From: Odontesthes bonariensis
Lineage: Eukaryota > Chordata > Actinopteri > Atheriniformes > Atherinopsidae
Assembly: GCF_027942865.1 (NCBI RefSeq)
Contig: NC_134524.1
Span: forward strand, 4,512,036 to 4,576,035
Length of the DNA: 64,000 nt
Direction of reading: 5' to 3'
Positions 11,255 through 24,000 of this stretch are shown piece after piece (within the stretch, counting starts at the first letter, position 1; every line of letters begins with the position of its first letter). A program made the position numbers and the translations under genes. The notes below the pieces were generated by a model that saw only the letters and a list, made by a program, of their open reading frames with translations, did no database searches and had not been told where the DNA came from.

Positions 11255-12715
11255 TAGTCTCGTGTCTCCCCCGTCTGTTTGTCGGTTCTTTGTTCGTTTC
11301 TTGCCCCACATGCCTTACCTGCCTTGTTACCCATGTGCCACGTGACCTACCAAGTTAAGTATTTATTCATCCATGCCATGTTAAGCTCTTTGTTTTGTTT
11401 TCCTAGTATGGATCCACAGTTAAGTTTTTGAAATCCGCCTCAGCCGCGCCTTTTGTTCTTTGTTTTTGCTTTGATGAACCAAGCTTTCTTTTTGAAGTCC
11501 GCATCCGTGTCCTACCTTCCCCAGCCCTACGTGACATTCAGCACGTGCTGAGATTGCAGAACAAACTGGTGCCTAAAGTTTCAACCAAAGATGAAAGCTT
11601 TGTGGTCTGAAACGTGCAACATGACATTTACATTTAGTTAACCATTGAAACTAAGAACAGATGGGTGCAAAGAAATCTCATTTTCAAAGCCTGAGAGCCA
11701 AATTCCCACACTCTCTAATGCAAATGAGCAAATCTGCTCTGCTTCAGTTGGTGTTTCAGCCCCCAGATTGAGTCCTTCTCCTTCCACTCATGCTTCTCCT
11801 GCTGCTTGCACGGCTCAAAAAACTACCAAGTGAGTTCATGTGTCATCCAAACGGTTCATCTGCTGACAGGATGGATTTCAACATGTTTTAAATGAAACTG
11901 ATGCAAGTCCCCAGAGTCTGCTTTGGTTAAAGAACAAAAAAACAACACAGAGACAGTACAGCAGCTCCTTACTCTTCCTTTAATTTAAATCTCTGCTCAA
12001 GAGGATCATTTTACACTCTTTACCTCAGACTCTGCCTCTTGCTTTAGACTTAATAACTCTTAAATATCCTGAGAACATCCTGAGCAGTTTTATTTTTATT
12101 CTAAAACGCTTACATTTCCCCGACCTGGACCATAAACAGCTGGTGGGCTCGTCAGGTGTTGAACAGCTGCTGGAAGATTAATAAAACCACTGGAAACTCC
12201 CTCTGTTCTTTGTGTTTTACTGGTGCTGGTGTTGCATTGAAATTACAACTGGGAAATTAGAATTTCTCAGTACTGTCCAAGAATTAGAGTTTCTTTGACA
12301 GGATATAAATCATAAAAAAAGTACTGGTAGAGCATGCTGTTTTATAAGCTCTTTTATTGCTGATGTTAATTAAACCATGAAATTAATGATGAAATTTGAT
12401 GTAAATATCAAAGCAAAATAAGTTTAAGCTTCCCATTTCTGAGGTACAGGGAAAGCTGCATCAAATGAAGGACATAATGGGCTGTATAACCTCGTAAAGT
12501 GACATAAATTCCCCCGTGCACGTCTGAACGGCTTACTGAATGAGACATTTTCAGATATATAAGGCCCAAAACAAAAAGTATGTGAGGAAACGCAATGATT
12601 TAAGGCAAACACAAGAAACTTGTGCTAAAGAAAATAAATAGATAAATGGACTCAGTGAATAATTCCCTTTACTCCCTGTAATATAGATCAGTGAGCAGTG
12701 CTGACCAACATGTCA
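11255..12715. other. Intergenic with degraded repeat DNA
   Basis: The part near 11255-11530 resembles 17250-17480; both share a segment with CCGCATCCGTGTCCT. The remainder shows no exon, RNA or element boundary that I can support. Confidence 0.45.
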
Positions 12716-12717
12716 TT

Positions 12718-12915
12718 GGGGTCATCAGGTGGGAACCTCCTTTCATCAACCTCCAGGAGGCTAAACGGTGATCACTGGTGTCCCAGAGTCACTCCCCTAA
12801 TGCCAGCCAACACTGCTTCTTTTTTTTCCACAGCCACAGGCTACCTCAGCCTCTCACCAACTGAACATCAGTCACAGCGGGGTGGGGATACAAACCCTGG
12901 TTCGGGTAGGGGGTA
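12718..12915 (+). repeat. Dispersed repeat with an empty hAT site
   Basis: This segment matches 37915-38070 plus 39179-39262: both contain TCCCAGAGTCACTCCCCTAA and CAGTCACAGCGGGGTGGGGA. Here GCCACAGGCTACC is continuous, whereas the other copy is split by a hAT element at this point. It therefore documents the pre-insertion site. The parent family was not identified. Confidence 0.7.
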
Positions 12916-12944
12916 ATGAAAGCATGGAGGGTGCCAGAGGTGGA

Positions 12945-13580
12945 GGCAAGACAAGACTTGCATACTACATACTACATACTTGCAAATGGCATACTCATCG
13001 ATCAGACAGTATGCACAGCGTTTACCCACAATGCATTTCGCTCCTGCCCGAGCCGAAATCAGCCGGCCTGAAGCTGATTTCCCTTAAGCTCTAAACTCTG
13101 TAAACTTTAGCAACATTTGAAACATTTTCAGGTGAGAAAGTAGTCGTTTAGATCCCCAATGTGTTGAAAACCTGACAAAATAGCGGCTATTTACAATTTT
13201 GTTCCCACGAATTCAGCGCTACTAAAGCTAGCCGAAGTGAGCAACGCACTTCCGGTTATTTTCACAAAATAAAATACCCGTTGCCTTTTATCATAGGGAA
13301 AGCCATTACCATACAATTGGTGCTTTTGTTTTGAAAACAGGAAGTGAACGTACCCCCGTTGTAGCTAGCTTGAAACTGCCGTTTTGACAGGAAATGACGA
13401 TCGGCGACGTTACGTTGCATCTTGGGTAGTTTGAGTATGAGTAGTAACCTCATGATGCATACCCAACATTTCAGAGAATCTAGTATGCATCCGGGAACTT
13501 CTCGCACACTCAAAGTCGCATACTAACTCAAAAAGTTAGTAGGAATAGTAGGAGAAGTATGCGGTTTCGAACACAGCCAA
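12945..13580 (-). mobile_element. DNA transposon family with GGCTGTGTTCG ends, copy 1
   Basis: The right end is the reverse complement of GGCTGTGTTCGAAACCGC. The left end is a short run of CATACTACATACT repeats, and the interior matches copies at 18684-19320 and 44425-46243. The interior is conserved between copies but no transposase domain was recognised. Family assignment is open. Confidence 0.65.
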
Positions 13581-14193
13581 GGCCATACAGGCCAACTCAC
13601 CTAGAATGACCGCCTGGTTTCAAAAGGCTCACATGGGCCACACCCTCCACTTAAATATCCTGAATTTCTTCTTTGCTTCTTCAAAGAGTCTGTTTTCCCT
13701 AAGTGCTCCCCCTGCTGGGCCCCCAGCTGCTATTGCTTCTTCTTATCCAAATCCACTGACTGGACTTTACTGCCTCATCGGACACTTCCTTCACTATTTT
13801 CCTCACACTCTGTCCACTTACACCCAGCTCCCTCAACAATGTGAGGAAACGCAGTGAAGTAAAAGTGATGTCGGCGACATATCTGGCCCTCTACTGGCTG
13901 CGACTTTAGTTTCACAGCAGTCTGAGCGTGAAAAGTAAAAATGTCCAGAAGGACTCAAACTGGAGAGCTGAACAGAAGTATGGAAAAGCGTCTGGGTCAA
14001 ACTCACGTGGATCAATAGATTTTTGGCTAGAGATGCACAAAACTATGGCCAATCATTGCCCCCCTTAAAGAAACCCAGCCACCTACACAACGTGGGCCAG
14101 TGATCACACAGCTTGATAAGGTCAGAAAGCAGTCGATTTCACACTGCATTATCTTTTCTTCCTTATTCCAACACTACGTTGTTTAGCGACCTA

Positions 14194-15025
14194 ATTCAGA
14201 ATCAGAATCAGAATCAGCTTTATTGGCCAGGTTTGACAAAACAAACAAGGAATTTGACTCCGGTAACTTCACTCACAAAGTACAACACTCAACAATAACA
14301 TGAAATAATAAAAATTAGAAATGCAGAACAGTAAGAGTTGAATTGATTATAAATATGAATAAATAGAAACTATGGGTGGGAATGCTATTCCTGGGTGTTC
14401 AACAGAGTGACTGCTTGGGGGAAGAAGCTGTCTTTGTGTCGTCTGGTTTTGGCAAGCAGTGCCCTGTATCGTCTACCAGAGGGGAGGGGATTGAACAGTT
14501 TGTGACCAGGATGTGAGGGGTCTGCAGAGATTTTTACTGCCCTTTTTCTGGCCCTGGACCGGTACAGGTCCTGTATGGAAGGGAGGTCAGTTCCAATAAT
14601 CCTCTCTGCAGCCCTAATTGTCCGTTGCAATTTGGCCCTGTCACGTTTGGTGGCTGACCCAAACCAGACAGTGATGGAGGTGCAGATGACAGACTGGATG
14701 ATCGCCGAGTAGAAGGTGGTCAGCAGCTCCTTAGGCAGATTAAACTTCCTTAGCTGTCTCAGGAAGTATAACCTCTGCTGGGCCTTTTTCTGGATAGTTA
14801 CAATGTGGGGAGACCATTTTAGGTCCTGTGAGATGGTTGATCCCAGGAACCTAAAGGAATCCACATTGGACACTGTTTCGTTCTGAATGGTGAGTGGGGC
14901 GAGTTGGGGGGGGCTTCTCCTAAAGTCCATTTTCATCTCCACAGTCTTCTTGGGGTTAAGCTCCAGATGGTTCTGACTGCACCACTGGACCAGCTGCTCC
15001 ACCTCCTGTCTGTAGTCAGACTCAT
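14194..15025 (-). mobile_element. Non-LTR retrotransposon, 3' part of reverse-transcriptase ORF and tail
   Basis: On the minus strand a 205-codon frame (15002-14385) carries SFRFLGSTISQDLKWSPHI, QRLYFLRQLRKFNLP, SITVWFGSAT and LPSGRRYRALLAKTRRHKDS. These are typical of the C-terminal part of fish LINE reverse transcriptases. The 3' end is a (TTCTGA)n-type tail at about 14196-14216 of the plus strand. It is 5'-truncated, as usual for LINEs. The exact clade was not settled. Confidence 0.85.
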
Positions 15026-15109
15026 CTCATTGTTCATCGGCCCACCTGGAAAACTCGCCGGTCGGCCTCGGGGGGACTCGGTTTGGCTTAAACAAGCTTC
15101 CTGCTTACA

Positions 15110-15660
15110 CTGTTGAGTTTTAACCCGGACCAAGAGATCTGAACACATCACAGCAGCTTTAAAATCTTTACTCTGGCTTCCAGTCAGTCACAGAATAGAT
15201 TTTAAAAGCCTGCTGATGGTTTACAATCTGTGATATGTTCAGAGAATATAAAGCCAGCAGAGCTCTTAGATCCAAGGACTCAGGTCAGCCGGTCCAGTCC
15301 AGAGTCCAGATTAAACATGGAGAAGCAGCATTTAGCTGTTATGCTGCAAACAAGTGGAACAAACTGCCAGAGGAGATTAAACTTTCACCAAATGGAGACA
15401 TTTTTAAATCCAGGTTAAAAACATTTCTGTTCTCATGTGTCTATGCATGAAATCTGCACGATATCTTTGAACTTATCTGGACTGTTGCTGGTTTTTAATC
15501 AATTTAAACTATTTTATTAGTTTCTCTTTATATTCTTTTATGTATTTTAATGCTTTTTGCACTCCCTGCTGCAATGCTTTTATTTTATGTGAAGCACTTT
15601 GAATTGTTTGTACATGAAATGTGCTATACAAATAAACTTGATTTGATTTGATTTGATTTG
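15110..15660 (+). mobile_element. LINE 3' fragment (L2-like) with (TTTGA)n tail
   Basis: The plus strand encodes pieces with LLWLPVSHRIDFKSL-like sequence and WNKLPEEIKLSPNGDIFKSR and ends in GCTATACAAATAAACTTGA repeated TTTGA units. A second copy lies at 54.34-55.9 kb. This copy keeps the uninterrupted site GAGCTCTTAGATCC that is split by a MITE in the other copy. Confidence 0.75.
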
Positions 15661-15934
15661 TTGTGTCAGCCCACTCTGCTTGCACCACTCTTCCTTCCTG
15701 CTTTCACTTCTGTGTCACACAGCGTTCACTAGCACGTACAAGCTGACTCACTTCCCTGTTTCAGTGCATCCACCCAAACTCTTCTTGTTGGGTTTTTTCA
15801 TGCATTTGGCAGACGCTTGTATCCAAAGGACATACACTCATATCCCAGGTGGGCAGGTAGCGTAAGGGGGGTCTTGTCTAAGGACTCAAAACTCCAATCG
15901 CCCAACATAAAAGGCGGTAATCTTACCTCTACAC

Positions 15935-18018
15935 CAGGGGTGGCCAACCAGTCAGTGAATAAGAGACGCATTTTTTACCGTGTTACCACAAAGAGCCACA
16001 TCATACACATGGGCACACATGAACATCACCCCATCCCTTCCTCTCTCACACACACCTGTGGTCAGCCAGATTTTTTTAAATGTCACACACCAACATGATT
16101 GTAGCAACTAATATCAAAAAACAAAATAGTCGCTGAGAGGCTGAGGGGTTTGCTGATTGTCCGACACGCTGTACAAACAAAGACATTTTGCTGAGATCAA
16201 AATGCGTTTTACTGGTTTTTATTCAAGAAGTAGCACAACTTATTATATTGTCCTCAAAGTATGAAACAAAATCACAGCATGTAATGCCATGGACTCATGT
16301 CATGAGTTTTAGGTCATGTTTTGGTTTATAGTTCATGTCTTAGTTTAGTTTTTTTCTCATGTTTTAGGTTCAGGTCTTGTTTAGTTTTCATGTCACACCA
16401 CCCTCTCCTTCCCTGCCATCAGCCTCACGTCCCTCACCTGTGTTTTCCCCATCAGCTGCACTCAATCACCACAGTATTTAGGCGCCGTTTACACATACCC
16501 GGGTATTTTGAAAAACGCATATTTTCTAACCTTCGTTTGCAAAAAAAACTAGGTGCACACAGCCCCGTTTTTAAAAAAAAACACGTTTACATTGATCCGG
16601 AGAAATACGCTATCAGGAGCTGTTAAATTATGCCAAGCCTGACGGTGGCAATGTTAGAACAATGAGAATTCCACACAAGCCAATCAGAAGCCTAATAGAG
16701 AACCGCTGACAGGAAGAACTTCCGGATCCTTTTCAAGAAGAAAATATTGTGCCAGGCTCATGTGTGTGGACTGATAGCGAGACTGAGCTACTTTTACACG
16801 TTGCGCTGGACTATAAAACTGCTAAAGCCGTGAAAAATGTCTTTGTTGTTCAATACATTGTATGACTGTGATTTTCAAAATCACACAAGCGAGTATAGCT
16901 CTCAACAACAGAAATGCTGCTAGTACCTCCATGCTTGCTAGATAAACAATGGACGGAGAGAATGTTGGTCTCACGCTAGCATCCTGCCAACATGACGGAT
17001 AGGGGCGGGTCTCTGTACTATGACGACAACTCCGCATTCCAATCTGAAAACTCCGTTTTCGTCTCTTTCAACCAGTTTACACACAAACGCTAAACGGAGT
17101 TTTTAAAAAATCTCCACTTTTGCCGGAGTTTTTTTTTAGCTTCGTTTTCGGAGGAAAAAACTCCGTTTGTGTATAAACGAAAAGCACAAACGAAGGGAAA
17201 GGTCTTCGTTTTTCAAAATACCCGGGTATGTGTAAACGGCACCTTAGTCCCCAGGTCTTTTCATGCTCCATGTGAGATTCTTTTAAGCCAAGCCAAGCCA
17301 AGCCAAGCCAAGAAGTTAAGTCCTTTTTTCCATGGTATGCCAAGTGTTTTGTTTTACTTTTTCCACAGTTCAGGTTTTTCTATCCGGCTCAGTCGCGCTT
17401 TCTTTTTGATACTTTGTTTTTGTTAAATAAATCAAGTTTTACTTTTGGAATATCCGCATCCGTGTCCTCCCTTAAAACCCACATCCCTTTACACAGCAAT
17501 CCAAATCAATCAAAACGAATATAACAACTGAGTGCTTCGTACATTTTTGGAAAACCTGTACCTGCTTTTCTGCTTGACTTTTCAAAGTGACCAACTTGTG
17601 CTTGCGAAAATCAGTCCCTTTCGGAAATTGAAATTGGAGTGAGCTGAAGTGGCGCTGAAGATTTGAAGCTTTGAAATGCGCTAATGACGCCTGACATATA
17701 AGGTAGAATGGCTTGCCATTACGTTCAACAAAAAAATATAAACTCTCCCACTCTGTTAAAAACGTCCTGTGTTCATCTTCATATTTTCGTTTAGCTGTGC
17801 ATTTTTTCATTGCCATTTTGAGAGCGAAATTGACACAAATTGTTTACTCAAATGGTTTTACCTATACTGGAAAACTTGGCGGTATTGAACTCAAACGAAG
17901 CGAACACGCACATTTAAAAAAAAAAACACAATCACAAATTTTGATATGAACGTAAGAGCTGCATGAAACCAGACAAAGAGCAACATGCGGGCTGGGAGCC
18001 GCGGGTGGGCCACCCCTG
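15935..18018 (-). mobile_element. hAT transposon ending 74 bp upstream of the TLR2b start codon
   Basis: The ends are CAGGGGTGGCC and its reverse complement GGCCACCCCTG, flanked by a perfect 8-bp duplication CTCTACAC (15927-15934 and 18019-18026). On the minus strand about 17816-17472 encodes a BED-like finger region with KRKYEDEHRTFLTEWESLYF and SNLQRHFSS, as in GTF2IRD2-type hAT transposases. The catalytic core is missing or broken. A second element (16481-17243) is nested inside. Its position means part of the TLR2b upstream region or first intron is transposon-derived. Confidence 0.85.
16481..17243. mobile_element. Nested Harbinger-like MITE
   Basis: The ends are GGCGCCGTTTACACATACCC and the reverse complement of GGTGCCGTTTACACATACCC, flanked by TTA on both sides (16478-16480 and 17244-17246). 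It shares its end sequence with 10699-11254. It sits inside the hAT element 15935-18018 and is therefore younger than it. Confidence 0.75.
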
Positions 18019-18092
18019 CTCTACACGATCCAGTGTCCTTTTTTTCGTGCCACCTCTCTCTCATCCAGTTCTGCTCATCTTTTGTCTACAGT

Positions 18093-21000
18093 ATGAGACA
18101 ACCAAGCTGCTGCACCTTCCTCCCCCTCCTCCTCCTCTCCGCCACCCTGTGCCGGAGGTTAGACGCAGATGATGGCAGGTCATCCTGCCGCCGCTGCGAC
18201 CTGCAGCTCTTCTGTAACTGCTCCCACAGCAGATTCATCCATGTTCCCCTGGTAACGGGTCACGCCCTGGCTCTCGACCTCTCCTCCAACAACATCACCG
18301 TGGTGACCGATGACGACCTGACAGGTCACAGAGTGCTGAGGGTTCTGGATCTCCATGGTAACACCAGTGGGACTTACCGCCTCACCGCTGTTTCGTGCAG
18401 GACGTGCTCAAACGTCAGTTTTACTCTCCTCCAGGTAACCGGTTGTCCACAATCCATCCGTCGGCGTTCGACTCTCTGTGGAGTCTGGAGGAGCTGGACC
18501 TGTCTGACAACCAGCTGGCTGCTCTCAGCCACAACTGGTTCAGGAAGCTGGCAGCTCTGCAGCGCCTCAACCTGCTCAACAACCCGTACAGGTGAGGAGC
18601 CCAGTTGGACTGTGGGAACTCTGAGCACCCATCCATTATCGGGTCGCGGTGGCAACGAGTCCAGCAAGGGCACCAAGGCAGTGTTAGAAACCGCATACTT
18701 CTCCTACTACTCATACTAACTTTTTGAGTTAGTATGCGAGTTTGAGTAAGCGAGAAGTTCCCGGATGCATACTAGATTCTCTGAAATGTTGGGTATGCAT
18801 CATGAGGTTACTGCTCATACTCAAACTACCCAAGATGCAACGTAACGTGACGTCGCCGATCGTCATTTACTGTCCAAACGGCAGTTTCAAGCTAGCTACA
18901 ATGAGGGTAGGTTCACTTCCTGTTTTCAAAACAAAAGCACCAATTGTATCGTAATGGCTTTCCCTATGATAAAAGGCAACGGGTATTTTATTTTGTGAAA
19001 ATAACCGGAAGTGCGTTGCTCACTGCGGCTAGCTTTAGTAGCGCCGCATTCGTGGGAACAAAATTGTAAATAGTCGGTATTTTGTCAGGTTTTCAATACG
19101 TTGGGGATCTAAACGACTACTTTCTCGCTTGAAAATGTTTCAAATGTTGCTAAAGTTTACAAAGTTTAGAGCTTAAGGGAAATCAGCTTCAGGCCGGCTG
19201 ATTTCAGCTCGGGCAGGAGCGAAATGCATTGTGGGTAAACGCTCTGCATACTGTCTGATCGATGAGTATGTAGTATGTAGTATGTAGTATGTAGTATGTA
19301 GTATGCAGTATATACTGCATATAATCCCTCCAGCATGCCCTGAGGCCCATCCTAACCAGATGTCCTGTAATTCAGGCAGAGACAATTCAAATTAAACCTG
19401 AAGTTCAGGTGTGTCTCAGTACACGGTGTTCTCACCGGCTCTCCTGCAGGTATCTGGGCTCTCCATCGGTGTTTTACGGGCTCATCAGGCTGAGGAGGCT
19501 GGCGTTTGGAGGTCCTGCCCTGGAGGAGCTGAGGAGGGGAGATCTGTGTGGAGTCACCCAGCTGGAGGAGCTCACAGTGCACGCCAGCAACCTGTCCAGG
19601 TTTTCACCCGTTTCTGTTTATTTGAATGGTGGCAGTGTATAAAACAATTTGTGTTTTCTCTGACTTTCATTTTCTCTGCAGTTACGAGTCTGGAGCTTTG
19701 GCTGACATCTGGCCGCTGGGTCGGGTCACTTTAAGCATTCAAGGTCCTTTTATAACTAACGTGACTTTGGCCTCGGCTGTGCTCGCTGACGTGTCGTACC
19801 CTGAAACGTCTATTATTCTGAAAGACCTCCATCTGATTCGGAAGCAGTCCCTTCTACCAATCAAAGAGTCAACTAGGAGGAGAGTCAGGTCGTACCACAA
19901 ATCTCCTTTTCTGTCGTTGAATTTCATATTCCAAAACATCTTTTTTGAAAGAGAAACCAACTAATCATTTTCCTGTGGTGCAACTCTTCAGGTATTTATC
20001 CCTCCAAAACATTTCTCTATCTGACGAAGCAGTGATTGGCTTCCTGATGGTGACGGATGGAATGCCGCTGACCATCCTTTCTGTAGAAGGTCTAACTCTG
20101 ACAGGCGAAGGCAGGTGGGAAACCAACGCGTCGGTGTGATCCTCTGAAAGCCTAACAGTTGCTCTTATAACACAGCTTTCTGTCATCGCGGGAAAAAACT
20201 TAAGCACCTCCAGAACCAGCATTAAGCTGTGTTCATTTCAAGTAAAATATATAGAGGACTCAGTCAGGGATGGGGGGTAACCAGCTATTGATTCATTTCT
20301 GACGCTTCTTGATCGCAACACTTTGTCTTACATATATAAACACTTGCAGGGTAGGTATATGCTGAACGAGTTAGCTGTTTTTGGTTCAGTACATGTGATT
20401 AACATCTGTCTCTGCAACACTGACATAAAAGTTGGCAAATCTATGCACGTCTTTTCTTGTTCTGTATGTATCCGCCCACAGAAGCATGGACAGCAAACTG
20501 TTACTGCACGATAAGAGCAGCTTTTAAACTGTTTTTAGAGCCCGTGTTATAGCTAACATACAAATGTTTTAAAAACAAGCCACATTACAATGTGTAGTTT
20601 ACAGTTTAGACAGTTCAGTTAGAATCTAAATTTCAATTTCTAAAACCTGGTGACTCGAACAGAGGAGGGAAAGAAAGCAATGAGCTGGGGATGACGGTTA
20701 CATGCTGCCATTCCAACATACCGACATTCCGACATTGACGTTCAATTGTCGGAATGGTGACATTTTTCTAAGAAATTAAACGTCCCGTCATTCCGAATTT
20801 AATTTTTTCTTTTGTCGGAATGGCGGTTTGATTTTTTCTTTTCAACATACCACCATTCCGACTTCGCGATTTCAGCACCACACGCGTGGACAGCTCGCCA
20901 TGCAATAATAGGGCTGCACATGCCCGAGAGAGAGACATTCCAGCACGCAAGTCAAGCAAGACTGATCGCACCCACTCAGAAATTTACTGATGATGAGGGC

Positions 21001-24000
21001 TGACGAGGGGCTCGTTGTGTAGCCAATATTTCATTTGGCAGTGTAAAACGGATGCTATTTGTTTTTGTGACAGTTGCCTCAATTTATTTTACCTTAAACC
21101 ACTGAGAATGCTGTCAAAGTGAAGCGGAGATGCGCATCGCAAAGACAGCACAGCACCAGAAAACCAGCAAATGCAATGTTTAGCCTATGTTACCGTGGGA
21201 GTTGAGATGCAAAAAAAGATCAAATCTTGTGCAAGTTTTTCGATATTAGGCCTATACAAATAAAATGTAATTCAACGAAAAGCTTCATGACGTATTTCAG
21301 TCATTAACAAGATCGCGGCCCACACAGAATCGGAGATGACTTCAATTAATTCATGCATGCCTTGTGCTTGTGGAGGGGACAGCAGGTTAGATAAATGCAC
21401 GTGGCTGCAAAAGGAATACCAAATTTAAATGTTGGTTTCAGTTTTCAATTGGGGTGCGCAGAGTTACAATCTTCATCGCGCATTCAAGGCTGTGACAACT
21501 GTCGGAAGACACGCAACCTGCTGTTGTTAAAAATATTGCCCGTCGACATCTCTACAAAGGAAGGTGAGCCCCGATCTTAAGGGATAAACTCACACAGAAC
21601 TTCCTCCCTACTCGTAAAAAGAGCAACGGTTAAATAAACCAGTGGGCACCTTTAAGTGCAATCCTCATACAATCACTATGCAAACAAACAAGACAACAAC
21701 AAGATCCACATCAACAACAGCATTTTATTAACTTTTCATTCAAAATGAGGTAAATACAACTAAAATTAGCAACAAAAAAACAATAATAATAATTAATTTC
21801 GCCTAAACTGTAGGCTTTCTTTTGTCCCTATATAAACATCTATTAACATCTACAAACATCAGGGACACAAAACCCAACGATTTTAAAACAAGGCCTACTA
21901 TTCCAAATTTACGATGCAGCGCTGGGCAGCGCTCCAGTCCTGCTCCAGCGTCCTGCCTCCCCGCCTGTACTGTCTGCGCAGCCGCTGAAGGCGCTCCTCC
22001 AGCTGCCTCCACTTGCGCCGCTGTGGTGGAGGTGGGTCCCCACCGGCCGCCCTGTGGCACTGGGACTCCACCAGCTGCTGTTCGTCTTTAAGGCGGCGGA
22101 TGAATACCCATAGCCGTTTTTATTTTTATTTAATTAATTAATTAATTTAATTAGATTGGAGATACTAATTAATACTGGGGGGGGGGGGGGGCGATTTTTT
22201 TTCCCAGTCCGACCCTGACAGCTCCCAACAAGTGTCGGAATGGTGGTATCAAAGTGTCGGAATGGCGGGATGTCGCAGTGGCGTCATGTCTGAGTGACGG
22301 GATGTCGGAATGCCGGTTGCATACCGGGGATGACAGCAGTTAGCATGCTAGCTGCTGTCTCATGCTAGCTGCTGACTACACTGACAATGCATGATGGTAT
22401 AGTTAATTCTATTAGCAGCTTCTGAACACCATCATTGTGCTATGTGACCAGTTTTTTTGTGCAGTCTATAGTGGATAAAAGGTTACAGTTAAAAATTCAG
22501 ACACCAAATGGCTGATTCTTTCCATGGTAGATGTACTGAACAAGCGGACAATTCGAACACTACCAGGTGGGAGGTCAGGACTACAAAATAATTACTTCAG
22601 TTCCACAATTATTTAATTATTTTGTTTTCCTAAGAGCTGAAAAATCCATGTTTTGGTCTTCTATAACAGTCAAGAGTTTCATGAGCAAACAGCAGCAACA
22701 GCAGTAAGACGACTTGGACGTAGACTGTGGGTATAAACCCAAAGTACAAGCCTTTACATATGAGACAAAACAAAATCAGGTGTTGTGGGTCTCAAAATTA
22801 ATGGAATACAACCTCAGATGAACATCACCAAATGACATATTACATTGGACTCGAATTACCACCCCACTCAGAATGAAAAGTTTAATTTACAGCAAGGGGT
22901 AATGTGCAAACTGATCTCCTGGGTCTCGTCTTCGGGCTCCGTGGTTCAACCACAGCTGTGGGTGTGACTTCAAAGGTAATGATTTCCAGCGGTGGGAGAG
23001 GCGGGTGTGAGATGAGGACTAGACGAATTTGGAAAGACTAGGGGTCAGATTGCTTTCACTGAAGGTAAACGGAGAGGGAGGGTTAGGCAAGACGTCGACA
23101 GGATGATTGACATACCCCGATATCCTGAGTCTGCAACCAGGTAGTCCATAAACAATCATCCGATCTGTGGTCCCAAAAAAAGGGGAAACAAAGGTGCCAA
23201 TGGTCAGTATCTCTTCAGGTGGAAAACAGGAATCTGAACTTACAACAGTGGGCAAGGTAAGGAGGCAAGGTCCAAAGACCAAGGCTGGAGAAAACAAGGT
23301 CATACACTCTGAGGTTAGATGGATCGCTGAGCAGTGTAATATGTCACGTTTTGTTCTACTCATCTGAGGTTGTTTTTACCTGATTTTTATGTCCCGAAAC
23401 ATAAAACCATAGAGTTAAAAGAGGGTTTAGTTTCTTTATCACATTTCTAAAAATCTCTTTGGGAGTGATGACTGATGTTTTATCCAGCAGGTACACAACT
23501 GTTCCTTAAATTAATGACTGCACGATTATTTTCCCTGTGTTTTCTTTTTTGGTTCTATTAGGTTGGAACCTGCCACACGGACCGATCACAGCAGCATGGA
23601 CGAGTTCTTCGTCAGGAAATTGGTGGTGATCGATATGTTTAAGTTTGCCATGACTGGAAACTTGGGTTTTTTGTTGCAATACCAAAGGAAACTGTCCTTA
23701 ATTGACTCACAGGTAAAAATCAAGACATTAGTGGTGGCCGATTTGTTGGTCCATTCCAAAGCTACAGCAAAAGAATTGCTCCAATGCGCGGAGATTAGAT
23801 TAAATATTGTTGGTAAGGTATATTATTTCCATTGGTTGGTGAAGGTTGTCGATAACTTTCTTAAAATAAGGGTTTAGCGTCTAAAAATGAGGAACTTTCT
23901 CAATAACCTGGTTCTGTATGTCAAATGATGGAGAACGTCCACATATTGGAAAATAATGAGAAACTTTCTCAAAAATAATTACTTTTATAATAAACTAAAG

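Noticed and set aside
13262-13513. Frame with [20 protein letters not shown], recurring at 18742-18954
   Set aside because: It recurs because the underlying transposon recurs; no domain was recognised and the third copy is disrupted.
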